Assembly: GCA_034770075.1 (NCBI GenBank)
Contig: JAVJAP010000339.1
Span: forward strand, 682,001-746,000
Length of the DNA: 64,000 bases
Direction of reading: 5' to 3'
Source of the DNA: Aralia elata
Taxonomy: Eukaryota > Streptophyta > Magnoliopsida > Apiales > Araliaceae
Both the position numbers and the translations under genes were made by a program. Below, one piece after another: positions 1-9,709 of the stretch; within the stretch, counting starts at the first letter, position 1; each line of letters begins with the position of its first letter. Under the pieces are notes generated by a model, which was not told where the DNA came from, did not search any database, and was given only the letters and a program-made list of their open reading frames with translations.

Positions 1-1815
1 GTTTTTCAACACTTGTAAGAAATCATGTCTTTCTTTCTTAGACATTGAGTAGCTTGCAGCCGGCAAAAGGTACTTTGAATCGCTTGCTTGCACGGGTCTT
101 GGATGGAGCTCTCTCTTTATACCCATTTCCATCAAGTCCAATCGTGCTTTTAAGTTATCTTTTGTCTTCCCTTGCACACTCAACAATGTCCCAATCAAGC
201 TATCACAAATGTTTTTGGCAATGTGCATTCCATCTAGATTGTGGCGCAACAAAAGTTTCTTCCAATATGGTAATTCAAAGAAAATTGATTTCTTCCTCCA
301 ATTATGTTTCGAGTCATGAGGAATGGTCTTCGTACTAGTGGGTGTCTTTCCAAAAGTGACATTAATGGCATTAACTTGTTCAAGAATATCAAATCCTGAT
401 GGCACCACTGGAGCTTCACTATGGTCACATTCTCCGTTAAATCTCCGTGTATCAAACCTATAACTATGACCCGACTCCAAAAAACTACGATGCCCAATAT
501 AACATTCCTTACTTTGCAGTCTACGAGAACGAGTGCTCATTTGACATGATGGACAAGCCAACTTACCTTTAGTGCTCCAACCAGACAACATAGCAAGAGC
601 TGGAAAATCACTAATTGTCCACAACAGTGCAGCACGCATTTGGAACTTCGTACCGGTACATGCATCATACGTTTCAACCCCATTACTCCATAGTATCTTC
701 AACTCCTCAATTAAAGGTTGCATGTACACGTCAATATCATTACATGGAGAGTTTGGTCCAGGTATTAACAACGGCATGATAAAATACTCCTGCTTCATAT
801 ACATCCATGGTGGTAAGTTATAGACAACAACTGTCACTGGCCATATACTATATGGTGACCCATGGGTAAAGGGACTCATGCCATCAGTGGACAATCCGAG
901 CCTTATATTTCGATGTTCTTGAGAGAATGTAGGGTACATTGTATCCAAATGCTTCCAACATGCAGAGTCAGCTGGATGACGATTCACTCCATCTTTCCGC
1001 CGTTTTACATGATGCCACGTCATGTATTTTGCAGTTTCTATAGACATAAATAGCCTCTGCAATATCGGAATTAACGGCAAATAACGTAATTGCTTCACAG
1101 CTACTTTGTTCCTCTTAGCATTTGTATTTCTTTGTGCCATATCTGGTACAACCATCTCATTCTGCTTCCACCTCAATGATTTGCAAACGTTACAAGACTC
1201 TAATTTTTCATTCTCCCTCCAAAAAAGCATACAATCATTCTCGCATGCATCAATCTTCTCATAATCAAACCCCAAATTCCCAACCATTTTCTTCATTTCA
1301 TAAAAATTATCAGGCAAACCGTCAAATGAGACATCAGTCCATTTGCTAACATTTTTATGATTGAAAAGCCATACAATGAATGAAAGGACAGTCTCAGTTT
1401 CACATCCAGGATATAAAGGTTGATTGGCCTCTGACATGTACTTTTGATATTTTGTAGCTTCAGCCGACGATTCCATACCATGATCCCTAAATATATCATT
1501 TACCATCTCAGGCATTCGATGATCATCTTCGTATTGTGATGGTTCGCCATGAACATCATCACTGTTCACATCCTTGACAATCTCATCTTCCCCTTGATGC
1601 ACCCAATTTGTGTAGCCAAACATAAATCCATCACAAATCAAATGTTCACGAATAGTAGCTCGAATATGGTATCGACCATTCACACAATTCTTACATGGAC
1701 AAGGAATTCTTCCCGTTACCATGCCCACTTTTTCGAAACCAAAGTCCAGAAATCTTTCTAGGCCTGCAAGATATTCTCTAGAATATCTTGGTAATTCCAT
1801 CCACCTCTTATCCAT
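1..1815 (-). CDS. TNP2-type CACTA transposase (N-terminal 605 residues, runs off window)
   Basis: I checked every codon of this minus-strand frame from the ATG at 1813-1815 to base 1 and found no stop in 605 codons; the C-terminus is outside the window. Residues about 1-75 match the plant transposase-associated domain: they open MDKRWMELPRYSREYLAG and carry a PCPCKNC motif. A CxxC-SLRWK motif comes near residue 205. Near residue 275 is the TNP2 signature WHHVKRRKDG followed by RHPADS. STDGMSPF (near 310), a CPSC pair (near 420) and LDGMHIAKNICD (near 528) follow in the family's usual order. The protein would bind the subterminal repeats and TIRs and cut and paste the element in the nucleus. 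The start is the first ATG and fits the family N-terminus. A plant-host origin is not in doubt; whether the full protein is intact is unknown. Confidence 0.93.
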   Translation of the reverse strand, partial: MDKRWMELPRYSREYLAGLERFLDFGFEKVGMVTGRIPCPCKNCVNGRYHIRATIREHLICDGFMFGYTNWVHQGEDEIVKDVNSDDVHGEPSQYEDDHRMPEMVNDIFRDHGMESSAEATKYQKYMSEANQPLYPGCETETVLSFIVWLFNHKNVSKWTDVSFDGLPDNFYEMKKMVGNLGFDYEKIDACENDCMLFWRENEKLESCNVCKSLRWKQNEMVVPDMAQRNTNAKRNKVAVKQLRYLPLIPILQRLFMSIETAKYMTWHHVKRRKDGVNRHPADSACWKHLDTMYPTFSQEHRNIRLGLSTDGMSPFTHGSPYSIWPVTVVVYNLPPWMYMKQEYFIMPLLIPGPNSPCNDIDVYMQPLIEELKILWSNGVETYDACTGTKFQMRAALLWTISDFPALAMLSGWSTKGKLACPSCQMSTRSRRLQSKECYIGHRSFLESGHSYRFDTRRFNGECDHSEAPVVPSGFDILEQVNAINVTFGKTPTSTKTIPHDSKHNWRKKSIFFELPYWKKLLLRHNLDGMHIAKNICDSLIGTLLSVQGKTKDNLKARLDLMEMGIKRELHPRPVQASDSKYLLPAASYSMSKKERHDFLQVLKN

Positions 1816-3429
1816 AATATTATGTCCCTAATTCAAATTGAACAACCATATGAATGATATTAAACTATGTGGGGATTGATTGTGGTTAGTGCTTTTCATC
1901 ACAATCTCTTTAAAAAAAGGAAAGACAATACTACAACACTCGCTTATGAGAATAAAGTAACCATATACTTATGTGATCATGTGGGATGCTCGAAGCAAGA
2001 AAAGACTATTGGAGGTACTTTCCATCGTATTTTACTATTACTTATTTAACCAACAATTTGGTTACTACTATTGACTACAGGGTGAATTTAATAACATTAT
2101 TTACCGAAGAATAATACCCAAAAAATTGCTACAACGTTGTTGCTGTCTTGTTTAATGTATTTTTACTGGCTTGTGTCAAATAGATAATTTTCTATGGAGA
2201 ATTTATGTAGAGTTTTATGCACCATGCCATTAGAACATTTGCAACACAAGTACTTTGTATTAAAGCTATTTTAAATCATATAAAGGGCAAGTATATATTC
2301 CTTCGACCAATTGGCAATTTAATGTTTCTTTCTCCTTTACTGGTTTGATGTTATTTTATATCATCTCAATATCTCATTAAATTTATTCCCCTGCTTCTTT
2401 ATACCCCAATGGTGTTGCCTCGTTATCGTATAATCATGAGGGGCATTTTTTGGCTGTTGCATCAAGCTACACATACCAAGAAGCAAATGAAATGTTAGTA
2501 AATCATCTCTCTCCTACCGTTTTTTAGTTTATTTATTTAATTATGTTGTTACTACTGCCCACGACTTATTCAAGCATTTGGTATAATTATGCAATCAACA
2601 TTCCTACCAATATTCAGTTAGTAGCCTGATATGCAAAGTGAAACCAATAATATTGCTAGTATCTAACATCAGTACCCCCATGGAACTTCCCTCATTAATT
2701 AAATCAATAGATCTCAATTCCCTTTGGAGGTCCCTAAATCATGCCACCTAGCCACCCGATAAATCTCAGATGAGCCAACATGAATTTCGGAACAACAGTG
2801 CCTTAACATAAGCTAATCAAATTGCAGTTGTAGGTGGAAACACACACACCCTTAATATGGAATCTAGTAATTGAATCAAGTAATTGACTAAAATAAATAA
2901 TTTATAATTATAATCAATCTCTATGTACTTGAATAGAAGTGTGAAAGTGGTTGTCATCAACTTTAGACAATCAAATAGGCATCTATACATAAATAAACAC
3001 ACACAGTTCCAACAATATAAGAAGTTATAACCAAATGCATATACACAATCTTACTTACCTAGAGTGAAAAGAGGGTGCGGACTTCAAATATTAGGAGTAG
3101 CAATCACAAAAATGTAATATAGGGCTTAAGATGAGAGTAAGAAGAATTATTATTATTTATTATTATAAGTGAAAGAGGTGTCAAAGAGGTGTCACCTCCA
3201 GCCGTACGCTTCACTACCGGAAGGCCTCTTGTCGGCGGCGTAAACCCAATGGCCTATTCTCTCGGATGAGACAATCGACTGAGAAATGGTGATTGAGAAA
3301 GGATGAGAACGATGGACTTGATTTGGGGGGAAAATTTGATTTGGGGAATCTGATTTGGGGAAAAGCGTGAGAGAGGAGAGAGACTTGATTTGGGGGAAAC
3401 TGGGAGGTATGGACGAGCGACTCTGCTAA
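1816..3429. other. CACTA internal region upstream of the transposase, no gene seen
   Basis: This AT-rich stretch lies between the transposase start and the subterminal repeats. I see no family-like coding frame. It probably holds the transposase promoter and 5' leader, and perhaps remains of a second element gene (TNPA-like) that I cannot recognise. Confidence 0.5.
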
Positions 3430-3592
3430 AATAAGCTCTATACCGACGGCCATAGTACGACCCTCGCAATAGGCTACCTTTAAGTGTATATACCGACGGT
3501 CACCCAATGGCCATCGCTATAGGATCCTATAGCGACGGTTCCGTACCGACCGTCGCTATATCTCGTCGCTATAGATCAATTTTCTAGTAGTG
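3430..3592 (-). repeat. CACTA subterminal repeats and TIR
   Basis: The block repeats variants of ATAGCGACGG / CCGTCGCTAT in both orientations. It includes a perfect 20-bp palindrome at 3515-3534 (CGCTATAGGATCCTATAGCG) and ends in the TIR at 3581-3592. In CACTA elements such motifs are the binding sites of the element's DNA-binding protein. Confidence 0.8.
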
Positions 3593-3595
3593 TCT

Positions 3596-4289
3596 TATCC
3601 ATAAGTGCTCCCCCCGCAGCTGCATCTATACTTGTTCGAGTGTTACTACTCAACCCATTGTAGAATGTCTGAACCTGCAGCCACTTGGGTAGCCGATGAT
3701 GTGGACATCTTCTCAATAACTATTTGAACCTTTCCCAAGTCTCGTACAGTGACTCTCCATGACTTTGCTCAAAAGTAGAAATCTCGTTTCTCAACTTAGC
3801 AGACTTAGCCCGCTGAAAGAATTTTGCTAGGAATTTCTGAGCCAAGTCATCCCAAGTTGTGATGGACCCCGATGGAAGTGAGTGCAACCAACTCTTTGCT
3901 TTATCCCTTAGTGTAAACGGAAATAGACGTAATCTCACCGCATCATCAGTTACATTGGGATATTTGAATGTATCATAAATCTCAAGAAAGCTAACCAAGT
4001 GTTCATTAGGATCATCGTTGGTTAATCCCCCAAACTGTATCGCATTTTGAATCATCTGAATTGTAACCGGCTTGATCTCGAAGGAATTAGCAGTGATGGC
4101 TGGTCTCGTGATGCTTGACTTGATTTCATCAATCTTTGGCATGGCATATTCCCTCAATGTTTGTTGTTCCTCGTTAGCCATTTTTTCTTTCTCGATTGTC
4201 TCACGACAAAACTTTCTTAACTTGCGTAACTTGTTTTCAAGATCGTCCTCACTCTGCACAAGTTCCGGCTGCTTTGATCGTGTTTGCAT
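3596..4289 (-). pseudogene. Athila-like Ty3/Gypsy gag, broken and interrupted by CACTA
   Basis: The frame starts at the ATG at 4287-4289 (MQTRSKQPEL); an upstream in-frame ATG near 4334 is less likely. It contains the plant retrotransposon gag core: IQMIQNAIQFGGL, then RLRLFPFTLRDKAKSWL, SGSITTWDDLAQKFL, and ESLYETWERFK. A stop at 3717-3719 follows WERFK. The same frame then continues with RRCPHH, QVQTFYNGL and IDAAAGGALMDKT and meets the CACTA terminus at 3592-3596. The order matches known Athila-type gag, which forms the capsid-like particle for reverse transcription. No zinc knuckle or pol is visible because the rest lies beyond the CACTA insertion. Lineage is by motif recall. Confidence 0.85.
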
Positions 4290-4390
4290 AAACGAACCGA
4301 GATCACCTGAAACAGGAAGTAACAAGAAAAACAATGTTTAACTAAAACTAAATTAATTAAATTAAAACTTGAAGTTATAGACACAATTGC

Positions 4391-4408
4391 TCCCCGGTAA
4401 CGGCGCCA
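4391..4408 (-). other. Primer binding site, tRNA-Asp type
   Basis: Read on the minus strand the site is TGGCGCCGTTACCGGGGA. It complements the 3' end of plant tRNA-Asp with one change and is the PBS usual for Athila elements. It lies six bases inside the proposed LTR end at 4415. Confidence 0.85.
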
Positions 4409-4414
4409 AAAACT

Positions 4415-5168
4415 TGTTTGCCTAATTCTATACTAGCACAAATACGCAATATACGCAGTCCACAAGTAATAAAGTGAAAGTAGTGTATCGTCCCACAGAG
4501 AAGAACTGAGTTTATAATGACAATTTCCAATTCTAAATCAAATCAATTTTAGTAAACAAATAATCAATGATTTCTGAAGTTTTGAATTTAACTAATTAAT
4601 TCTAAATTAAATTACTACCACTAATTTGAAAACAAATTTTTAAAGACTTAAGACTATAACTTCACTTAATGCTTTATTTTGCTCAACAAACTTCCCTTTT
4701 TATCATGCTAATTGTTTTGGATTGTTAACCAAGAACTCATCACTATTTATGACCATCTCTCAATTTTTCATAAACAACTCAACTCAAATCCACAATTGCT
4801 AGACTCAAGTTAATCACCCTAGATAACTAATTCACTATATTTCTATGTGAATTATAATTAAAGAGGATTTAAAGTCCAGGTTCCCTGTTAGATTACATGC
4901 GGTGAATAGGTATATATCTATCCTAAACACAAATTATGAATTCCATCGACAACAGAATACACAAACACATGTTATTATGGTCAGATCTAATCCTATACTT
5001 CATCTCTCGAGTTCATATAGATTATCCCAGTAATTATTGGCCAGATAATTAAGCAATTTAGCATAAACCATAATAGACAATCCAAAAGTAATTAATCATA
5101 ATATTCCAGGAAGCATGTCATTCAAAACTACGCAATAAGATCCATTATAGCCTTAAAAAGAAATTTAG
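4415..5168 (-). mobile_element. 5' LTR (inner part) of the minus-strand Athila-like element, truncated at 5168
   Basis: The LTR end next to the PBS is plus-strand TGTTTGCC (4415), ending in CA on the minus strand. Just inside is a block resembling the ends of two complete solo LTRs in this window (23667-25598 and 58097-59675): ATACGC-GTCCACAAGTAAT and the text 'gtatatatctatcctaaacaca'. All three therefore belong to one broad LTR group. At 5169 another LTR begins, so the outer part of this LTR is missing or displaced. Confidence 0.7.
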
Positions 5169-6932
5169 TGATAGGTGCAAAATATTCTATGTTTTTGGTT
5201 CCTTTATGCTTAGTATTATTATATGTTTTCTGTGTTTATGAGCTTAATTAAGGTGTTTATCAATTTACAGAAGAATTTATGTGATTTTGCAAAATATGGG
5301 TTTAATACTGATTTTTATGTTGTTTTGCAGAATACTCTACGATCGCTGGGTGAGAGCTCTACGTTCGTAGTGTTACAGTGGAAGCCTGACAGCTCTACGA
5401 TCGCAGGAAGGTCACGACAGAGTCATGCGACGATTTGATATTGTACTCTACGATCGTTGAGTGGAGTTGTTCGACGATTCCTAGTTGCACTCTACGATTG
5501 CGAGATTCACTCTACGACTAGGCTCACAGCACTCTATGTTTTCAGTTCAGCGGTGACGTTACTCTACATCTGACGAGAGTTACTCTACGATGGTGCTCTT
5601 TACTCTATGATTGACAAGTTTACTCGGCAGCTAGTTACTATACGATTCCGATGTATACTCTACGATCGCGATAAGTGCTGGTGCGGAGTATACTCTACAT
5701 TTTGCTGAGAGAATGTTACTCTACAAATTTGGTCTACATGCGGATTTCCAATTCTGAATAGGATTTGAATCGATGGAACTTTAAGATATGATTCCTAACA
5801 GGATTTGGAGATGAAGTTACAATCATATATGGGAAGTAGAGTCTGATATGGAATCTAATCAAATAAGGAAACTGATGAAAATTTGGATTTGGAAATAAAA
5901 TCTAAATTGATAAGGAAGCTACTTAAATCTGGATTTCAGAGATCAAAGAGGATTTAGAATCCTACCATATCTACAAATTGAAGACTTCCGAAGTAGAGTT
6001 AGATTAGAATTCTTCTAGGGTTTCAAAGCATCTATAAATATCTTTCACTTGTAATCTGTTGAGAACATCCGGGGGAGATCCTGGATCATATTTTGTAGAT
6101 CATATTTTATCAGCATGTTAGCATAGTTTATTTTTATTCAGTTCTAAGGGGATGTGGAACCTGATTTTCAGTTAATAGTATAGTTGAGTTTCGTTATTGA
6201 TTCCTTCTTATATGAGATTTATTCTGATAATCTATTTTAACTGTTTATATGTTATTTATCTGATTGATTTGATGTGGCCAGTTGAATTAACCTGATTAAT
6301 ATCATCTGCTAGATTCAGGAATAGTATTACGTAATTGATATTGTTTATAATCACAAGTAGCAGTTAGTAATATTTGATTGTGGACAAGCTTTTGAATACT
6401 ATTAAGATTATCAGAAGGGAAGTTAAATAATCCCTGATAGTGTGATTGTTACTTGGAACAACCTAATTTTCTAATTCTTAATGCTTCTGTCATATTAAAT
6501 CTAGACTGATTGTTTTGGGTTATATAACAGTTAGAGTCTAGTGGGGGCGATTGTCACATTAGATTTAAACTTAAGGAGAATTTCGGATAATTGAGCGATT
6601 GCTGATCATCTAGGGTTATTAGTTTCATTGAAGGAAGAAATAATATTAACTTGATTATTCTATTATTGTAAATTGGTAAAACTAAATTGAAGAATTGAAG
6701 CTTTTACATATTTGATAATCTTTATTAATTAATTCTGTTTTTCTTTGTTAATTACAATTGATTCCAAAAACCCTCCAATATTTATTTCTTGTTTGTAGTT
6801 AGAAACATTAGAATAAATTTAAAACAATATCAATTCTCTGTGGGATCGATCCTTACTTACTACTGTGCTTAGTTTTTAGTTTGTAGAGTGCAAGTGAGGT
6901 TAATTTTGGATTGCTTGACGACAGCTTCCCAA
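5169..6932 (+). mobile_element. 5' LTR of a plus-strand Athila-like element
   Basis: The proposed limits are TGATAGGTGC at 5169 and CTTCCCA ending at 6932, five bases before the PBS. A TATA box (TCTATAAATA, 6031-6040) marks the promoter. Between 5330 and 5730 lie about 14 words of the form CTCTACGATCG or close variants, 20-40 bases apart. The end 'gtgggatcgatcc' shortly before the PBS is typical of this lineage. No matching second LTR was found, so the limits rest on TG..CA ends and on PBS position. Confidence 0.68.
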
Positions 6933-6937
6933 ATTTT

Positions 6938-6955
6938 GGCGTCGTTGCCGGGGAA
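6938..6955 (+). other. Primer binding site, tRNA-Asp type
   Basis: The sequence TGGCGTCGTTGCCGGGGA differs by one base from the complement of the plant tRNA-Asp 3' end. It has the spacing expected for an Athila-like element. Confidence 0.85.
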
Positions 6956-7212
6956 TGATTATCTGTTTTTGATTTATTCTTTGTTTTTTTCTTTTATTTT
7001 ATTTTATTTTATTTTTTTTAACTTAATCCTCTCACTCTATTGAATTGAAATTTGATCTAAAAAAAACAACAAGGAAGCTGAGAAAAGAGAATTGTAGAGC
7101 CAAAAGCACAACTGCAGACCTAGAAAAAGCTCTTGTTCCATCACCTGATCTTAGCATAACACTGGAATTGTTATCCAACAACTCATCTACCAACTCAGAA
7201 GAAGAAGAAGAG

Positions 7213-8382
7213 ATGGCTACTCCCAACAATAGGACTTTGAAAGAACTAGCTAATCCTGATCTTGATCAACCATCCTTGTGTATTGAATATCCCACTTTAG
7301 ATGTTGCTTTTGAATTAAAATCTGGACTAATCCATCTTTTGCCTACTTTTCGTGGTCTTATAGGTGAAGATCCATACAAGCATCTGAAGGAGTTCCATGT
7401 GGTGTGTTCAACCATGAAGCCACAAGGAGTGACAGAGGAACAAATCAAGCTTAGAGCTTTTCCATTCTCATTAGCAGATCTGGTAAAGGACTGGTTATAC
7501 TATCTACCTTCAAGAGCAATTCAATCATGGACTGATATGCAAAAGCTATTCTTGGAGAAGTACTTTCCTGCTTCAAGAGTCTTCAACATAAGGAAGGAGA
7601 TATGTGGAATTAGGCAGTTCAATGAAGAAACTCTTTATGAGTACTGGGAAAGATTTAAAAAGTTATGTTCCAGTTGTCCACCTCACCAAACAGATGGCCA
7701 ACACCTGATCCAATACTTCTATGAGGGGTTGTTGCCAATGGATATGAGCATAATTGATGCAGCCAGTGGAGGAGCACTAGTAGATAAAACACCAGAAGCT
7801 GCAAGGAATTTAATTACAAACATGGCAGCTACCTCTCAGCAGTATGGAACTAGGATGAATCATACACATACAAGGGTGAATGAGGTAAGCACTGATCATA
7901 TTGGGCAACAAATATATGAGTTAACTGCTTTGGTTCGACAAATAACTGCAGGGAACATGCAAAAAGCAAGAGTATGTGGAATTTGTTCAATGTTAGATGA
8001 TTGTCCAACACTGCAAGAAGATGCAATTGTTCAACAAGTCAATGTTGTGGAGACAATCCTAGGACAATATCCACATCATTATGATCCTTATCCTAACATT
8101 TCTAATCCAAGATGGGGAGATCAGCTCAGCTTAAGCTATGAGGGTAATAGGCAGCAATGTTTCCAACCAGCTCAAACTCAGTATTAACTTAACCAAGTAG
8201 CTCTTGAAAAACCTGAAACATCTATGGAGGATATGTTCAAGGAACTCATGGGACAGACACAACAATTCATGAGTCAGACACAACAGTTCATGACTCAAAC
8301 ACAACAATTCCAACAGGAAACAAAGACTTCCATACACCAGTTGGAGACTCAAGTTAGTCAGCTTGCTACAACAGTTTGGTAG
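7213..8382 (+). pseudogene. Athila-like gag with zinc knuckle, decayed
   Basis: I place the start at the ATG at 7213 (MATPNNRTLKELANPDLDQ), which matches the common start of this gag group. The open frame extends upstream to about 7045 without a better ATG. Core motifs follow in order: HLKEFHVVC, EEQIKLRAFPFSLADLVKDW, FLEKYFPASRVFNIRKEICG, ETLYEYWERFKKLC, IQYFYEGLLP and IDAASGGALVDKTPEAA. A degenerate zinc knuckle CGICSMLDDCPTLQE follows. A TAA at 8185-8187 breaks the frame, but the same frame continues with repeats of the pattern QTQQFM and then QLETQVSQLATTV. A one-base gain near 8378 shifts it again before the usual gag tail (RLDSQASGRLPS). The product would be the capsid/nucleocapsid polyprotein; no pol follows. 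Confidence 0.85.
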
Positions 8383-8445
8383 ATTGGATTCTCAAGCCTC
8401 AGGGAGGTTACCCTCACGGACAGCTTCAGATCACATATTCTGGGC

Positions 8446-9709
8446 TTGCAAGACCTACCCAGCCATTTCAGTGCTTGCTCAAGAATTCCCCAGCATGGCT
8501 CCTTTGCTCAGAAGCTGTTGACCAACCATCCATTTCAAGTTAACGAGAAAAAGGTATACTTTATTCCTTCATCATTTAAGTTAAATCACTCTCCTTTGCC
8601 ATATTACTATCGTTTTGATGAGATACCAAGATGGAATGAGGTAATCTTTAACCCAAGGAAACCACTTCCAGTTATCGGGTATCAAAACTCTGTCCCTGAT
8701 GAACCAAAAACCCAACCATCTCTGATCATAGAGTCTCTAAACTTTGTGACTGATGCTCAGCTCACCCTCCAAACTGAAAATGTAGAATCAAGTTACACTA
8801 CGATCGACTCTACGATCGTAGAGTGTGATGATCATACAAATGATAATCAAACCGCCTCCTTACCCACATTTCAAACAACTACACCAACCATTCCTACTGA
8901 TATTCCATCCTCCTCCCATAATGAATACATTGACCTGACCATTGCTTTGGCAAATCTCCAAGAAAGCAACAAGGAAGAATCTCCATATGAGATCAAGCAA
9001 ATTCTTGAGCACGTCAAACTCATCCTCACAATAGAAGAATTGACTGATCTCACTATCGGCATGGCTAAAGATATGGAGGAGAATCTTGAAGCCAATTCTC
9101 TCACCCTCCATAGAAGATTCAATGAGCTTGTTGATGCTGCTAATGCTCACACCAACAATCTTAGTACTGAATTGACCAAAAGGTTGTGAGGGAAATCATC
9201 AAAGAATTAATGAATGACATTGACAGAAGGGACTAATTCTATCAAAAGGAAATTGCCGATCTCAAATCCGCAGTTCTCTCCCTTCAGGAGTCCTAGACAG
9301 CTCAAAATAAGCTAGTAACTTAGAAACTCTTTGATTTGAGCACCTCCATTAATAACTTCCAACGCCTATCCCTCCAACAGGTAGAAAGGACTGACAATGC
9401 TCTCGCCCTTATGCACTAGCAAAGAGAGAGGACTGAAGCTCAATTCGTAGAACAAAAAGCTGACAATACTCAATATCGATCTCAAATGCAAGAATTGGTG
9501 CGAGGTATTGAGCAGCTCTCCCAAGAGGTTCGAAGGTTAGATGCTGACATAAAAGGGGAGAAAACAAAAGGCAAAGAAAAGTGGGAATCAAGCAGCAGTA
9601 GGGGAAGAGAGCAACCACGGAAACCAAGGAAGTCTCGGCAGTCTGAATCATCAAATCCAACAGAAGAGGAGTCCATAAATGGCATCCCCATAAGAAGTGA
9701 AGTCCCTGG
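8446..9709 (+). pseudogene. ORF-X, first part: unassigned retroelement frame with coiled coil
   Basis: This frame continues from the gag tail after a shift. It runs to a stop at 9187-9189, then carries on one frame over to the insertion site at 9709, with four stops (TAA or TAG) that mostly look like former CAA/CAG codons. I do not recognise the N-terminal 120 residues (SPLPYYYRFDEIPRW is a visible block). From about 8930 the predicted chain is acidic and heptad-rich (IEELTDLTIGMAKDMEENLEA, later RSQMQELVRGIEQLSQEV), so a coiled coil is likely. It then becomes Lys/Arg/Ser-rich (REQPRKPRKSRQSESS). At 8808-8823 it contains the palindrome CTCTACGATCGTAGAG. The Tat/Ogre element cuts it after codon VPG, and the last part resumes at 21250. 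It could be an envelope-like third ORF of a Copia/Maximus-type element or a captured gene; neither is shown. Confidence 0.6.

Larger units (their letters stand above)
1..3592 (-). mobile_element. CACTA (En/Spm-type) DNA transposon, right-hand part
   Basis: The right end is the terminal inverted repeat read on the minus strand as CACTACTAGAAA (3581-3592). It is followed on the plus strand by TCT, the likely 3-bp target duplication. The other end lies left of the window. The element carries a transposase frame on the minus strand (1-1815) and a subterminal zone of repeated short motifs (about 3430-3580). It sits inside the gag of a minus-strand Athila-like element: the gag frame runs up to base 3596 and stops at the terminus. 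The transposase is undamaged here, unlike nearly every other coding frame in the window, which suggests a comparatively young insertion. Class II CACTA membership is seen directly from the TIR and the transposase. Activity cannot be judged without the left end. Confidence 0.88.

Noticed and set aside
7032..7229. Minus-strand frame opposite the Athila-like gag start
   Set aside because: Shadow of the gag reading frame.
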